64,000 nt of DNA from Bacillus halotolerans (GTDB taxonomy: Bacteria > Bacillota > Bacilli > Bacillales > Bacillaceae), in the NCBI RefSeq assembly GCF_001517105.1, contig NZ_LPVF01000008.1, positions 806,001 through 870,000 on the forward strand. The letters are read 5' to 3'. A model generated the notes under the pieces. That model saw only the letters and a list, made by a program, of their open reading frames with translations, made no database searches and was not told the origin of the DNA. Made by a program: the position numbers and the translations under genes. Position 1 is the first letter of the stretch, and each line of letters starts with the position of its first letter. This document shows positions 27,712 to 38,447 of this stretch, one piece after another.

Positions 27712-28641
27712 TCAAACTTGTTCTATATTATTGTCCTCAGCCACCACTTCCGCCTTCCCCTGCCTCCTGACAAGCGTCAAAGCCATACCCGCAAAGATCA
27801 TTGCAATGCCGAGTGTCTGAAAAAGATCCGGGCGAAATCCCGTAAACACGGTATCGAGCACGATCGCGACAGCGGGGTCGAGGAAGACAATGACCGAAAT
27901 AAATTTCGTTGATAAAAATCGCAAACTGTCAAAAAACAGCAAATACACAATACCTGTATGAATAATACCAGTGGAGACGACCATAATCCAGTTTCCCTGA
28001 GACAGGTTTGCAAAAGCGCCGAAGTGAATAAACGGAATCAGGATGATCACCCCTAAACCGGTTTGCAGGAAGGTGGTCGTGTAAGGGCTGAGGTTTTGAA
28101 TGCCTTTTCCCAATAAAGTGGTGAACGCATAAAACAGTGCGGCGAGAACGGCCCAAATGATTCCTGATCCCATCAGCTGTGTCAATGAAGTGCTGCCGTT
28201 AATCCCGGAAATCAGCGCCGTTCCAAGAAAGCAGATGATAATGGAGCTGACGGAGATCACATTTAATTTTTCTCTATAGATAATACTCCCCAGGAGAAGA
28301 ACAAGCACAGGTGCAAGGTGGTATACAGAGATGGCAATTGTAACTGACGTTTCTTCAAAAGACTTAAATAAGAAGACCCAGTTGAATACCAGAAAGAAAC
28401 CGCAAGCTAAAGTTTGCAGGACTTCCCGCTTGCTCCATTTTTCAGTTTTATGCTGACCGGACGCCAGCCAGCAAAAGCTTAAAAATAGCGTCGCGCAAAG
28501 GCAGCGGACAAAGACCAATTCAAATGACTGCAAATTGGTATGCTCAGAGAAAAAGCCGATGGAACCGAAAATCACCATAGAAATGACCATTTTCAGCACG
28601 GCTGCTGATTTTTGTTTTTGTAATATGAGATTTTGCTGCAT
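27712..28641 (-). CDS. yxxF: DMT-superfamily (EamA) transporter
   Basis: A 309-residue inner-membrane protein with 10 hydrophobic helices arranged as two EamA repeats, typical of the drug/metabolite transporter superfamily. The ATG at 28641 lies after AGGAGG. Members export amino acids or metabolites; the substrate is not predictable here. The end is charged (AEVVAEDNNIEQV). Position next to yxiE agrees with yxxF of B. subtilis. Confidence 0.87.
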   Translation of the reverse strand: MQQNLILQKQKSAAVLKMVISMVIFGSIGFFSEHTNLQSFELVFVRCLCATLFLSFCWLASGQHKTEKWSKREVLQTLACGFFLVFNWVFLFKSFEETSVTIAISVYHLAPVLVLLLGSIIYREKLNVISVSSIIICFLGTALISGINGSTSLTQLMGSGIIWAVLAALFYAFTTLLGKGIQNLSPYTTTFLQTGLGVIILIPFIHFGAFANLSQGNWIMVVSTGIIHTGIVYLLFFDSLRFLSTKFISVIVFLDPAVAIVLDTVFTGFRPDLFQTLGIAMIFAGMALTLVRRQGKAEVVAEDNNIEQV

Positions 28642-28763
28642 CAAATGCCTCCTAGTATAGCTATCTGCAGATATAAGAGAAAATCCTCTTTTTTACATAT
28701 TGATACTATTATAAAGGAAGCTGTTCCATAAATCACCCAGAGTTATTGTACGAATCTATACAT

Positions 28764-28792
28764 AAAAAAAGCGCCTTGCGGGCGCTTTTTTC
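28764..28792 (-). terminator. Terminator of yxiE
   Basis: AAAAAAGCGCC-TTGC-GGGCGCTTTTTT, directly after yxiE on the minus strand; the symmetry could also serve the opposite strand. Confidence 0.9.
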
Positions 28793-28799
28793 TTCTTAT

Positions 28800-29246
28800 C
28801 TATCGAACAATTAATACAGGACAAGTTGATAATTGAGACACTTTATGGCTGACGCTTCCAAGCATCATTTCTTTCAGGCCGCTGATGCCCCGGCTTCCTA
28901 CTACGATCAGGCTGACGCCTTTCTCTTTTGCGGTATTTAAAATTTCATATGCCGGCTCTCCCTGTGCGTAAATGATGTCGGCTTGAACGCCGCTCTCGGC
29001 CGCTTTCGCTTTCGCGTTCTCAAGGATGTGTAAGCCTTCTTTTTTCACTTCTTGCCTGATTTCATCAATAAAATGTTCTGGTACATAGACAATCCCGGTC
29101 AGAGAAGAAGTCGCTACGACGGCTTCTCTCCCCACATGAAGGATGCTTAGTTCTGCCTGCTGTTCTTTTGCCAGATGCACTGCGGCATCAAGGGCTTTTG
29201 CACTCATTTCTGACCCGTCAATCGCAACTAACATTTTGTTAAACAT
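28800..29246 (-). CDS. yxiE: Universal stress protein (UspA family)
   Basis: A 148-residue UspA-fold cytoplasmic protein. The N-terminal MLVAIDGSEMSAKAL and the C-terminal ATP-binding motif VGSRGISGLKEMMLGSVSHKVS (G-2X-G-9X-G-S) are both present, so nucleotide binding is expected. In 168, yxiE lies downstream of bglH and is described as phosphate-starvation inducible; I saw no Pho box. It lies about 100 bases after bglH. Confidence 0.9.
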   Translation of the reverse strand: MFNKMLVAIDGSEMSAKALDAAVHLAKEQQAELSILHVGREAVVATSSLTGIVYVPEHFIDEIRQEVKKEGLHILENAKAKAAESGVQADIIYAQGEPAYEILNTAKEKGVSLIVVGSRGISGLKEMMLGSVSHKVSQLSTCPVLIVR

Positions 29247-29348
29247 ACGCTTCCCGCCTTTCGGACTGTGGGTGGTTCATCTTTCTCTTTTATTGTCCGC
29301 CTGCTGTCTGTTATTGTCAATTGCGGTGTATGTTTTTTCATAAAGTTG

Positions 29349-30764
<1,416 letters not shown>

Positions 30765-30781
30765 TCACCTCATCAGTTTAT

Positions 30782-32807
<2,026 letters not shown>

Positions 32808-32837
32808 TGACGGGTCGCTGTATTTGTTTGTAGGTAT

Positions 32838-32874
32838 ACTTTAGCACTAGATTTTTGGGGTGTCAACGCTTTCA
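32838..32874 (-). promoter_or_regulatory. Promoter and cre of bglPH
   Basis: TTGACA (32866-32861) and TAAAGT (32843-32838) on the minus strand, 17 bases apart. The -35 box lies within a perfect cre (plus-strand TGTCAACGCTTTCA, 32861-32874), explaining catabolite repression of bglPH. Confidence 0.88.
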
Positions 32875-32995
32875 TTTTTGGTTTTTGACTAAGGGCAACA
32901 CTTTTTAAGAACTATTTTTGTTTACAATGGTAAGCCATTTTTTATATTTTGTTTTTCTCTTACTAAAAAGTATAGAAACGAATTGTATAATCTAA

Positions 32996-33268
32996 TTATA
33001 TTTTTTTCATAGGGATATAAAAGCGGGTTACATCCGTTATTAGAAGTCTGTCAGAGACTAGTTCTAATAAAGCATCTGCTTTTTCTTCAGTTTGTTCCCA
33101 CGCCAATTCAAGGATATTCTCATCTTTAATATTAAGATTATTCCCTAGATAATTAACCGCATAATTTGTAACTTCTTGTGAAGAAATTAACTTAAACTGC
33201 CTACCAATAAACAATGTAATCCAGTTACATTCAAATTCATTTTTCTTGATTATCTCAACTGTATACAT
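32996..33268 (-). CDS. Small protein in the yxiD toxin operon (YxxE position)
   Basis: A 90-residue soluble protein at the position of yxxE in 168, the last gene of the yxiB-yxiC-yxiD-yxxD operon. It is rich in Ile, Glu and Asn and has no recognised domain. A hairpin at 33363-33404 separates it from the preceding immunity gene, so it may be transcribed less or separately. It could be a second immunity protein or a remnant from toxin-module exchange; this is inference. Confidence 0.6.
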   Translation of the reverse strand: MYTVEIIKKNEFECNWITLFIGRQFKLISSQEVTNYAVNYLGNNLNIKDENILELAWEQTEEKADALLELVSDRLLITDVTRFYIPMKKI

Positions 33269-33362
33269 CCTTCTATCTCTTCCATTCTGGTTTATTTCAT
33301 CTGATACTTTTCCACCTCTTTAACGTAATAATTTAAAATTAGGAGCTGATTCTACAATAGGA

Positions 33363-33404
33363 AAAGCTTATTCCACTCCACATCACGGTGTGAGAATAAG
33401 CTTT
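33363..33404 (-). terminator. Hairpin/terminator after the immunity gene
   Basis: AAAGCTTATTC (33363-33373) and GAATAAGCTTT (33394-33404) form an 11-bp perfect stem, followed on the minus strand by TTTTCC. It probably ends or attenuates the toxin-immunity transcript before the 90-residue gene. Confidence 0.7.
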
Positions 33405-33460
33405 AAAAAGTTATCATTGACTTTTAAGCATTGTTGCATAAACAATTCTATAACAAATTA

Positions 33461-33874
33461 TTAAGAATGAACCTTCTCAAGAAAGTCTTCAAGTATTTTC
33501 TTTACTGGAGCACTTGCTTTTGGCAACTTATCATTTATTCGCTGAAGTATGGATGGATCGTTCAATATCATTTGTTTACTCTCGGGTGTCACAAAGCTTC
33601 TTAGAGAATCTATGCATACCTCAAATAGCTCTTCATTATCAATACTAAGTAGTGATAGTAATATTGAAAACTCATGTGAACTTCCGTTATTATCCATACA
33701 GTATGCCAGTTTTTTTTGCCATTCCAAAGGTTTAGTAAGTGCTTCGTTTTTTAATTTTCCCCAATCATCTGCTCTAAATTCTGACAATATATCACTTGCA
33801 ATTATACAACCATCATCGTACCATGAGTCCTCAGTTGTTTCAGCAGATAAAAGATTATCCAATTCTCTATACAT
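33461..33874 (-). CDS. Probable immunity protein of the YxiD-type toxin (YxxD position)
   Basis: A 137-residue acidic cytoplasmic protein starting at ATG 33874 after AAAGGTGAT, 25 bases downstream of the toxin gene. This is where yxxD, the cognate antitoxin of YxiD, lies in 168. The opening (LLSAETTEDSWYDDGCIIASDILSEF) and a helical repeat-like C-terminal half are the visible features. As toxin tips and immunity genes are exchanged together, it should neutralise the nuclease encoded just upstream. I avoid the symbol because the sequence may differ from the 168 YxxD. Confidence 0.72.
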   Translation of the reverse strand: MYRELDNLLSAETTEDSWYDDGCIIASDILSEFRADDWGKLKNEALTKPLEWQKKLAYCMDNNGSSHEFSILLSLLSIDNEELFEVCIDSLRSFVTPESKQMILNDPSILQRINDKLPKASAPVKKILEDFLEKVHS

Positions 33875-33899
33875 TTTTTATCACCTTTCAATTTACATC

Positions 33900-35630
33900 T
33901 CAAAAACCTGATGGACGAGGCGCATTTACCTTTCCTGTTGGGTAACCACTAGTTACATCGTCACCATTTTTGATAACATCTATTTCCACTCCATTTTTTG
34001 ATGCTCTATGCCAAGTTGATCTATCCCTCAACCTTGTAGATATAGGTGGTGTATTTCCAACCTCTATAATACTCTTAAGAATCTGATCATCATTCCATGA
34101 TTCCGGAAATAATGTACTCTTTTTAATTTTAGAAATATTACCATCTACAAATTGCTTAGTAAACATAACATTTTTCGTCCCATCTGCATTAGTAGATAGT
34201 ACTTCCACTGCGAAATTATCATTAACGTTGTTTATACTTGAGGAATGTCCACCTATTAAAATATTTTTTGGAACTTTACGTTGTCCTTCCAATATTTTCG
34301 CTTCCATATCTGAGCTAATAACCGTCTTTGAAGATACCAATTTCCTACCTTCACTCGCACCCTTTGAAGCAACCTTATTAACTTCACCCTTACTTTCCTT
34401 CTCCGCAATATGTTTAGCCACATCTGTAACAACACGCTTCCCGCCTCGGACCGCCAATTTTTTTATAGCACCCTGAGGACTTACCCACTCAACAAACTCA
34501 TACTGTGTCCCGGCAAGAAACGAATCAATTGGCTTAGCTCCGCCTCCTTTATCCTCTGGAATGTAAGACACTTCTTCTAGCCGCTTTTTCCCTCCAGCGT
34601 AGAGTTCTCTCACAATTTGGCCGTTTTCATATACATAATATTTGCCGCCGACGTAGTCGATGCTTGCAGTATCACGAGTTAGTTCGTCAATCACTTCTAT
34701 CGTATCTATCTTTTTTAATCCTTTATGATTATATAGTTTATCATTTATCACCCGTATGTCTCCATAGACTTTCGGGTGGGCTGCTGCTTCTTTCTGTAAT
34801 ACAGTTAAATTACTGTCATCACCATAAATCTCGCGCTCGATCTTCTGTTGTTTGCCATCCATCATCACAGAATCAACGTTTGATTGCTTATGTTTCTCCA
34901 GTTTCTTCAGCATCATCTCCATCGGTGATTCATCCGGCTGTTTCATTTGCGGATTGATGGCGCCGAAGGTTTGGTTGATGTTTTCTTCTTCCTGAGATTT
35001 CAAGATAGAGCCGGTTTTGTATCCTGTGATTTCAATTTTCGGACCGGTGTACATGGTTTCGAGCTGGTCTATATATTTTTTCATCGTTTGAAAATCTGAT
35101 TTTGCCGTTTCTAGTGCTTGAGTTTGCTGGCCGTCAAATTGAAAGAGCTTATTCAGGGTGTCTGAAATCAGTCGCTCAGCCTGTTCTGTTTCCATCCGGA
35201 AAAAGGAGTCATTGACTGTCGGCAGGCTGACGATGTGGTCGATAGCTGATGTCTGGCGATTGACTGCGTCAGTGAGCTGTTCTGTCACTTCTCGTGCATG
35301 CTTGACCCCGTGTCTCGCGTCGTGTGAGAGAAAAGCCTCTGCGATCATGCCGTGGGAGTCAGATTCTACAGAGGCAATCGCATGCTGTGTTTGTTTCAGC
35401 ACTTTTTTGTATTCGTCGATAAACATGCCGAAGAAAAGGAGAAAGGGCTTGTGGCACTCCTCGTAAAAGGTCCGGATGGCATTTCCGCCTTTTCCTTTTA
35501 GCGCATCCTCCATGCCTGCCAGGTGCTCAACGCTTTTTTCCAGCTTCTCCAGCTGCTGTTTTTGCTTGTCCAGTTTCTCAATCGTATGCTGAATGCCCTC
35601 GTGAAGAGCGTGGACATCTAATGTTTTCAA
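33900..35630 (-). CDS. yxiD: LXG polymorphic toxin with EndoU-like C-terminal nuclease
   Basis: A 576-residue toxin. Residues about 1-200 form the helical LXG domain, which directs secretion by the ESX/type VII (Yuk) system. The middle part (about 200-440) contains a pretoxin-like region. The last 130 residues resemble the bacterial EndoU RNase: IGGHSSSINN with a probable catalytic His, KKSTLFPESWND and EIDVIKNGDDVTSGYP. YxiD of 168 is reported as an intercontact RNase toxin. Translation starts at TTG 35630 with a GGGAGG site. It follows yxiC by 19 bases. The EndoU assignment is by motif, not alignment. Confidence 0.85.
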   Translation of the reverse strand: MKTLDVHALHEGIQHTIEKLDKQKQQLEKLEKSVEHLAGMEDALKGKGGNAIRTFYEECHKPFLLFFGMFIDEYKKVLKQTQHAIASVESDSHGMIAEAFLSHDARHGVKHAREVTEQLTDAVNRQTSAIDHIVSLPTVNDSFFRMETEQAERLISDTLNKLFQFDGQQTQALETAKSDFQTMKKYIDQLETMYTGPKIEITGYKTGSILKSQEEENINQTFGAINPQMKQPDESPMEMMLKKLEKHKQSNVDSVMMDGKQQKIEREIYGDDSNLTVLQKEAAAHPKVYGDIRVINDKLYNHKGLKKIDTIEVIDELTRDTASIDYVGGKYYVYENGQIVRELYAGGKKRLEEVSYIPEDKGGGAKPIDSFLAGTQYEFVEWVSPQGAIKKLAVRGGKRVVTDVAKHIAEKESKGEVNKVASKGASEGRKLVSSKTVISSDMEAKILEGQRKVPKNILIGGHSSSINNVNDNFAVEVLSTNADGTKNVMFTKQFVDGNISKIKKSTLFPESWNDDQILKSIIEVGNTPPISTRLRDRSTWHRASKNGVEIDVIKNGDDVTSGYPTGKVNAPRPSGF

Positions 35631-35649
35631 TCCCTTGTCCTCCCGCGCT

Positions 35650-35919
35650 TTATTTCATGGAAGATGATATGTTTTCGTCCGTTTCCTTCATGGCGTTTAC
35701 CGCGCTTTCCGTTTGTGCGATATGCTTGGCCAGAACGGACGCATATGCTTCAGTGAGCTCTTTGATGTCCTCATTTAATTGCTCGATGGACTTCACAACA
35801 TTTAAATGGTTTCTGCCTGAGAGATGGCCGGGCACGGAGGACTTGAGTTCAGCTGAATGCTTGAGCTGAGAAAGCCCTTGCTTCACTGTGCCATAGACCA
35901 TTTTAATTTCCTGTGCCAT
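35650..35919 (-). CDS. yxiC: LXG-operon chaperone/adaptor, DUF5344
   Basis: An 89-residue helical protein of the YxiC/DUF5344 family, typical partner of LXG toxins. Such small alpha-helical proteins (Lap/Lcp-like) bind the LXG domain and present it to the type VII machinery. Translation starts at ATG 35919 after GAGGTGAG. It is between yxiB and yxiD with short gaps. The role is inferred from related systems. Confidence 0.83.
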   Translation of the reverse strand: MAQEIKMVYGTVKQGLSQLKHSAELKSSVPGHLSGRNHLNVVKSIEQLNEDIKELTEAYASVLAKHIAQTESAVNAMKETDENISSSMK

Positions 35920-35930
35920 TTGTGCTCACC

Positions 35931-36296
35931 TCACTTTTTATGTTTTTCTTTCTCTATTTCATGCTCTATTCTTATGATTTGGCGTCTGATGGAATACACA
36001 TCGCCCTCTAATGAATGGATTTTTCCTTCTATGCTTTCGATGATTCCGCTGACCTGTTCGCTTTTGATTTGACGATATGCTTTGTTCATTCCTTCACGAA
36101 TATCTTCAAACCGCTCCGCATGTGTTCCTCTCCATACCTCTCGGTTAAGGTGAGGCCGATGAATGAGATGCTGGGCCTCAGAAAATTCGTGTTTGATTTG
36201 CCTGATTTCGTGCAGCACTCGTTTTAACTGATGGATCTGTTCCTGTTTTTCATGTAAGTCGGCTTTTACCGAATGTAACAACATTTCACTATGCAT
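35931..36296 (-). CDS. yxiB: LXG-operon helical protein, DUF5082
   Basis: A 121-residue coiled-coil protein (DUF5082 type), first gene of the LXG operon. The ATG at 36296 has a GAGGTG site seven bases upstream; a longer reading from 36332 would place that site inside the coding region. It probably helps to present the YxiD toxin to the ESX secretion system; this follows from operon context. It marks the left edge of the restriction-modification island. Confidence 0.78.
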   Translation of the reverse strand: MHSEMLLHSVKADLHEKQEQIHQLKRVLHEIRQIKHEFSEAQHLIHRPHLNREVWRGTHAERFEDIREGMNKAYRQIKSEQVSGIIESIEGKIHSLEGDVYSIRRQIIRIEHEIEKEKHKK

Positions 36297-36618
36297 GCCG
36301 CAACACCTCGTGTTTCTATCAAACTGTGTCAATTCTTTACAATACAGACTATTTTCATATTACATGATGGATCATATTGGATAAATAGGTAAAAAGGTTT
36401 GTCTTAAAGAGGGTTTGAATAAGCCTAAATATCTACTTTATCTCTTTGTTTTATTTTCTCCTGATTGAGATCCAGCATACAAAGGACTATGTATCTAGGC
36501 TAATTAACCTCATTCAATTCGATAAAATTAGGATCTATCTAAATTTTGAGGGGGAAAATGTTATTTCAATGAGAATTAATTTAAGAGAAACAATTTAAAA
36601 CCTGGATAACTAATCCTC
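36297..36618. other. Intergenic junction between yxiB and the restriction-modification island
   Basis: No gene is visible. The yxiB promoter should lie near 36310-36390. The A+T-rich part from about 36400 onward, with many A/T runs, probably marks the left border of the inserted island. I found no obvious inverted or direct repeat by eye. Confidence 0.5.
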
Positions 36619-37050
36619 TTAGCGTCTTTTAGAGAATTCATCTTTTGTTTCTTTTATAAACTTTTCTATTTTATCTATTGCCATGTTAAAATCTTTCATA
36701 AATTCATGCTCCCATATCCTTAAGATATTCCATCCTTTCTCTTTGTAATAAGACGTTACTTCACTGTCCCTAACTTTATTGCGTTTTAGTTTAGCCTCCC
36801 AATATTCTTTATTGCTCTTTGGCATATTTCCATGAATGTCACAACCATGCCAAAAACAAGAATCTATAAAGACTACTATTTTATATTTTTTTATTGCAAT
36901 ATCAGGTTTTCCGAAGAGAGATTTTACATTCCTTCTAAAACGTATTCCTCTTCTCCATAATTCAGCAGCTGATTTATCTTCTAATTTAGATTTTGATTTT
37001 ATAGCCTGCATGTTTTTTCTTCTTTGTTCTTTTGTATGTTTATCAGCCAT
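36619..37050 (-). CDS. Very short patch repair endonuclease Vsr
   Basis: A 143-residue nuclease that nicks at T-G mismatches arising from deamination of 5-methylcytosine. Typical features are the N-terminal RRKNMQAIKSK, the active-site Asp in GKPDI (about residue 49), and DSCFWHGC with the catalytic His. It is divergently oriented from the C5 methyltransferase, with 155 bases between. Vsr genes usually accompany C5 methyltransferases, whose product they repair, so the pair forms a functional unit. Confidence 0.93.
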   Translation of the reverse strand: MADKHTKEQRRKNMQAIKSKSKLEDKSAAELWRRGIRFRRNVKSLFGKPDIAIKKYKIVVFIDSCFWHGCDIHGNMPKSNKEYWEAKLKRNKVRDSEVTSYYKEKGWNILRIWEHEFMKDFNMAIDKIEKFIKETKDEFSKRR

Positions 37051-37164
37051 TAAATCATTCCTTTCAACTTTTGAATATTCATTTTTCCCCGTTTAATTTC
37101 ACTTAAATCTTTTAAAAAGGTAAAAACAAACGTTCCCCTTGCTGCAAAAAAATATGTTATAGTT

Positions 37165-37200
37165 TATAATATGTATTACTTAGATTAATTAATGGAGGTT
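37165..37200 (+). promoter_or_regulatory. -10 box and ribosome binding site of the methyltransferase gene
   Basis: TATAAT at 37165-37170, in a very A+T-rich stretch, lies 35 bases before the ATG, with GGAGG at 37194-37198. A poor TTGCTG at 37139 is 20 bases upstream of the -10 box, so the -35 element is unclear. The short symmetric sequence TTAATTAA lies between. Confidence 0.6.
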
Positions 37201-37205
37201 TTTAT

Positions 37206-38312
37206 ATGATCTTCCGTAAAGGAGAGCTTTTTAGCGGACCCGGAGGACTTGCTTTAGGTTTAACAAGCGCATGTATTGTTGATGATTCTGGTAATGAATA
37301 TAAAATCAAACACGAATGGTCTAATGATTATGATGAATCAGCTTGCAAAACATATAGACGAAATATTTGCCAGAACATAGATGACTCGAGTGTAATTGAA
37401 GGTCCTGTTCAGGAACTTGACATTGAAAGCCTCCCGCCGATAGATGCTTTAGCCTTTGGATTCCCTTGTAATGATTACAGTATAGTAGGGGAACATAAAG
37501 GAATGAGCGGTGACTATGGTCCGCTTTATTCTTATGGTGTTAAAGTGCTTAATTATCACAACCCAAAGTTTTTTGTTGCTGAAAATGTTGGCGGACTGCA
37601 AAGTGCAAATGAGGGAAAAGCCTTTATACAAATACTAAAAGAACTTGCCGATGCCGGACTGGGTTATCAATTAACACCCCACTTATATAAGTTTGAAGAA
37701 TATGGTGTTCCTCAAAAAAGGCACCGTATTATAATAGTTGGTATTAGAAAAGATCAGGATGTAATATTTAAAGTACCTGCACCAACTACACCGGATAAAT
37801 ATGTTTCTGCAAAAGAGGCTCTGCATAATCCTCCGATTCTTGATTTTACAGAAAACCACGAACGCACAAAACATAATCCTAAAACGATTGAAATGTTGAA
37901 CTATATCCCTCCCGGCAAAAATGCTTGGTATGAAGGGATCCCCGAAGAATTGCGTTTAAAGGTTAAAGGTGCCCGAATGAGCCAGATTTATAAAAGACTT
38001 CATCCGGATGAACCATCTTACACAGTAACTGGCAGCGGGGGCGGCGGTACACACGTTTACCACTGGGAAGAGCCCAGAGCATTAACCAATAGAGAACGTG
38101 CTCGCCTTCAAACTTTTCCGGATCACTTTGTTTTTGAAGGAAAGAAAGAAAAAGTAAGACAGCAAATTGGAATGGCTGTACCACCTAGAGCAGCTAAAAT
38201 TATAGGTGAATCGATCTTAAAAACATTTGCAGGTATTGAATATGATTCAATCAAACCCAAGTGGACTTACGAAGAACTAATAAAAGAAGAACAAGTTCCA
38301 TACATGGTATAA
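37206..38312 (+). CDS. DNA (cytosine-5) methyltransferase
   Basis: A 368-residue C5 methyltransferase. Motif I FSGPGGLALGL (residues 9-19), motif IV GFPCNDYS with the catalytic Cys (about 90), motif VI ENVGG (about 130), motif VIII QKRHRIIIVG (about 174) and motif X GMAVPP (about 325) are all present and in canonical order. The target recognition region between VIII and IX is short. Specificity cannot be read. Divergent Vsr and downstream convergent nuclease indicate that it protects the host in a type II system. Confidence 0.94.
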   Translation: MIFRKGELFSGPGGLALGLTSACIVDDSGNEYKIKHEWSNDYDESACKTYRRNICQNIDDSSVIEGPVQELDIESLPPIDALAFGFPCNDYSIVGEHKGMSGDYGPLYSYGVKVLNYHNPKFFVAENVGGLQSANEGKAFIQILKELADAGLGYQLTPHLYKFEEYGVPQKRHRIIIVGIRKDQDVIFKVPAPTTPDKYVSAKEALHNPPILDFTENHERTKHNPKTIEMLNYIPPGKNAWYEGIPEELRLKVKGARMSQIYKRLHPDEPSYTVTGSGGGGTHVYHWEEPRALTNRERARLQTFPDHFVFEGKKEKVRQQIGMAVPPRAAKIIGESILKTFAGIEYDSIKPKWTYEELIKEEQVPYMV

Positions 38313-38343
38313 GCAGAATCGCAAAACGATTCTGCTTCTTTTT
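38311..38343. terminator. Terminator between the methyltransferase and convergent endonuclease genes
   Basis: AAGCAGAATCG and CGATTCTGCTT form a perfect 11-bp stem with a five-base loop and a T-run on the plus strand. It starts at the last base pairs of the methyltransferase stop codon. Confidence 0.92.
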
Positions 38344-38432
38344 CACTTTAAAAATAAAATTGCTGCAACCGTAAGTATAGAGATAAATGCAGGAGTTATT
38401 GATAGCTTAAACTTCTCTATTTCAATGTACAC
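38343..38432 (-). CDS. Possible 29-residue membrane peptide downstream of the endonuclease
   Basis: A small ORF from GTG 38432 to TGA 38343, preceded by AGGAGAG about 10 bases upstream. It encodes a charged start (YIEIEKFK), then a continuous hydrophobic segment of about 18 residues and a final Lys. It begins 15 bases after the endonuclease stop and ends exactly before the shared terminator. Ribosome site, operon position and hydrophobic pattern suggest a real product, but such short ORFs also arise by chance in A+T-rich DNA. Confidence 0.4.
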   Translation of the reverse strand: MYIEIEKFKLSITPAFISILTVAAILFLK

Positions 38433-38447
38433 AACTAATTCACTCTC

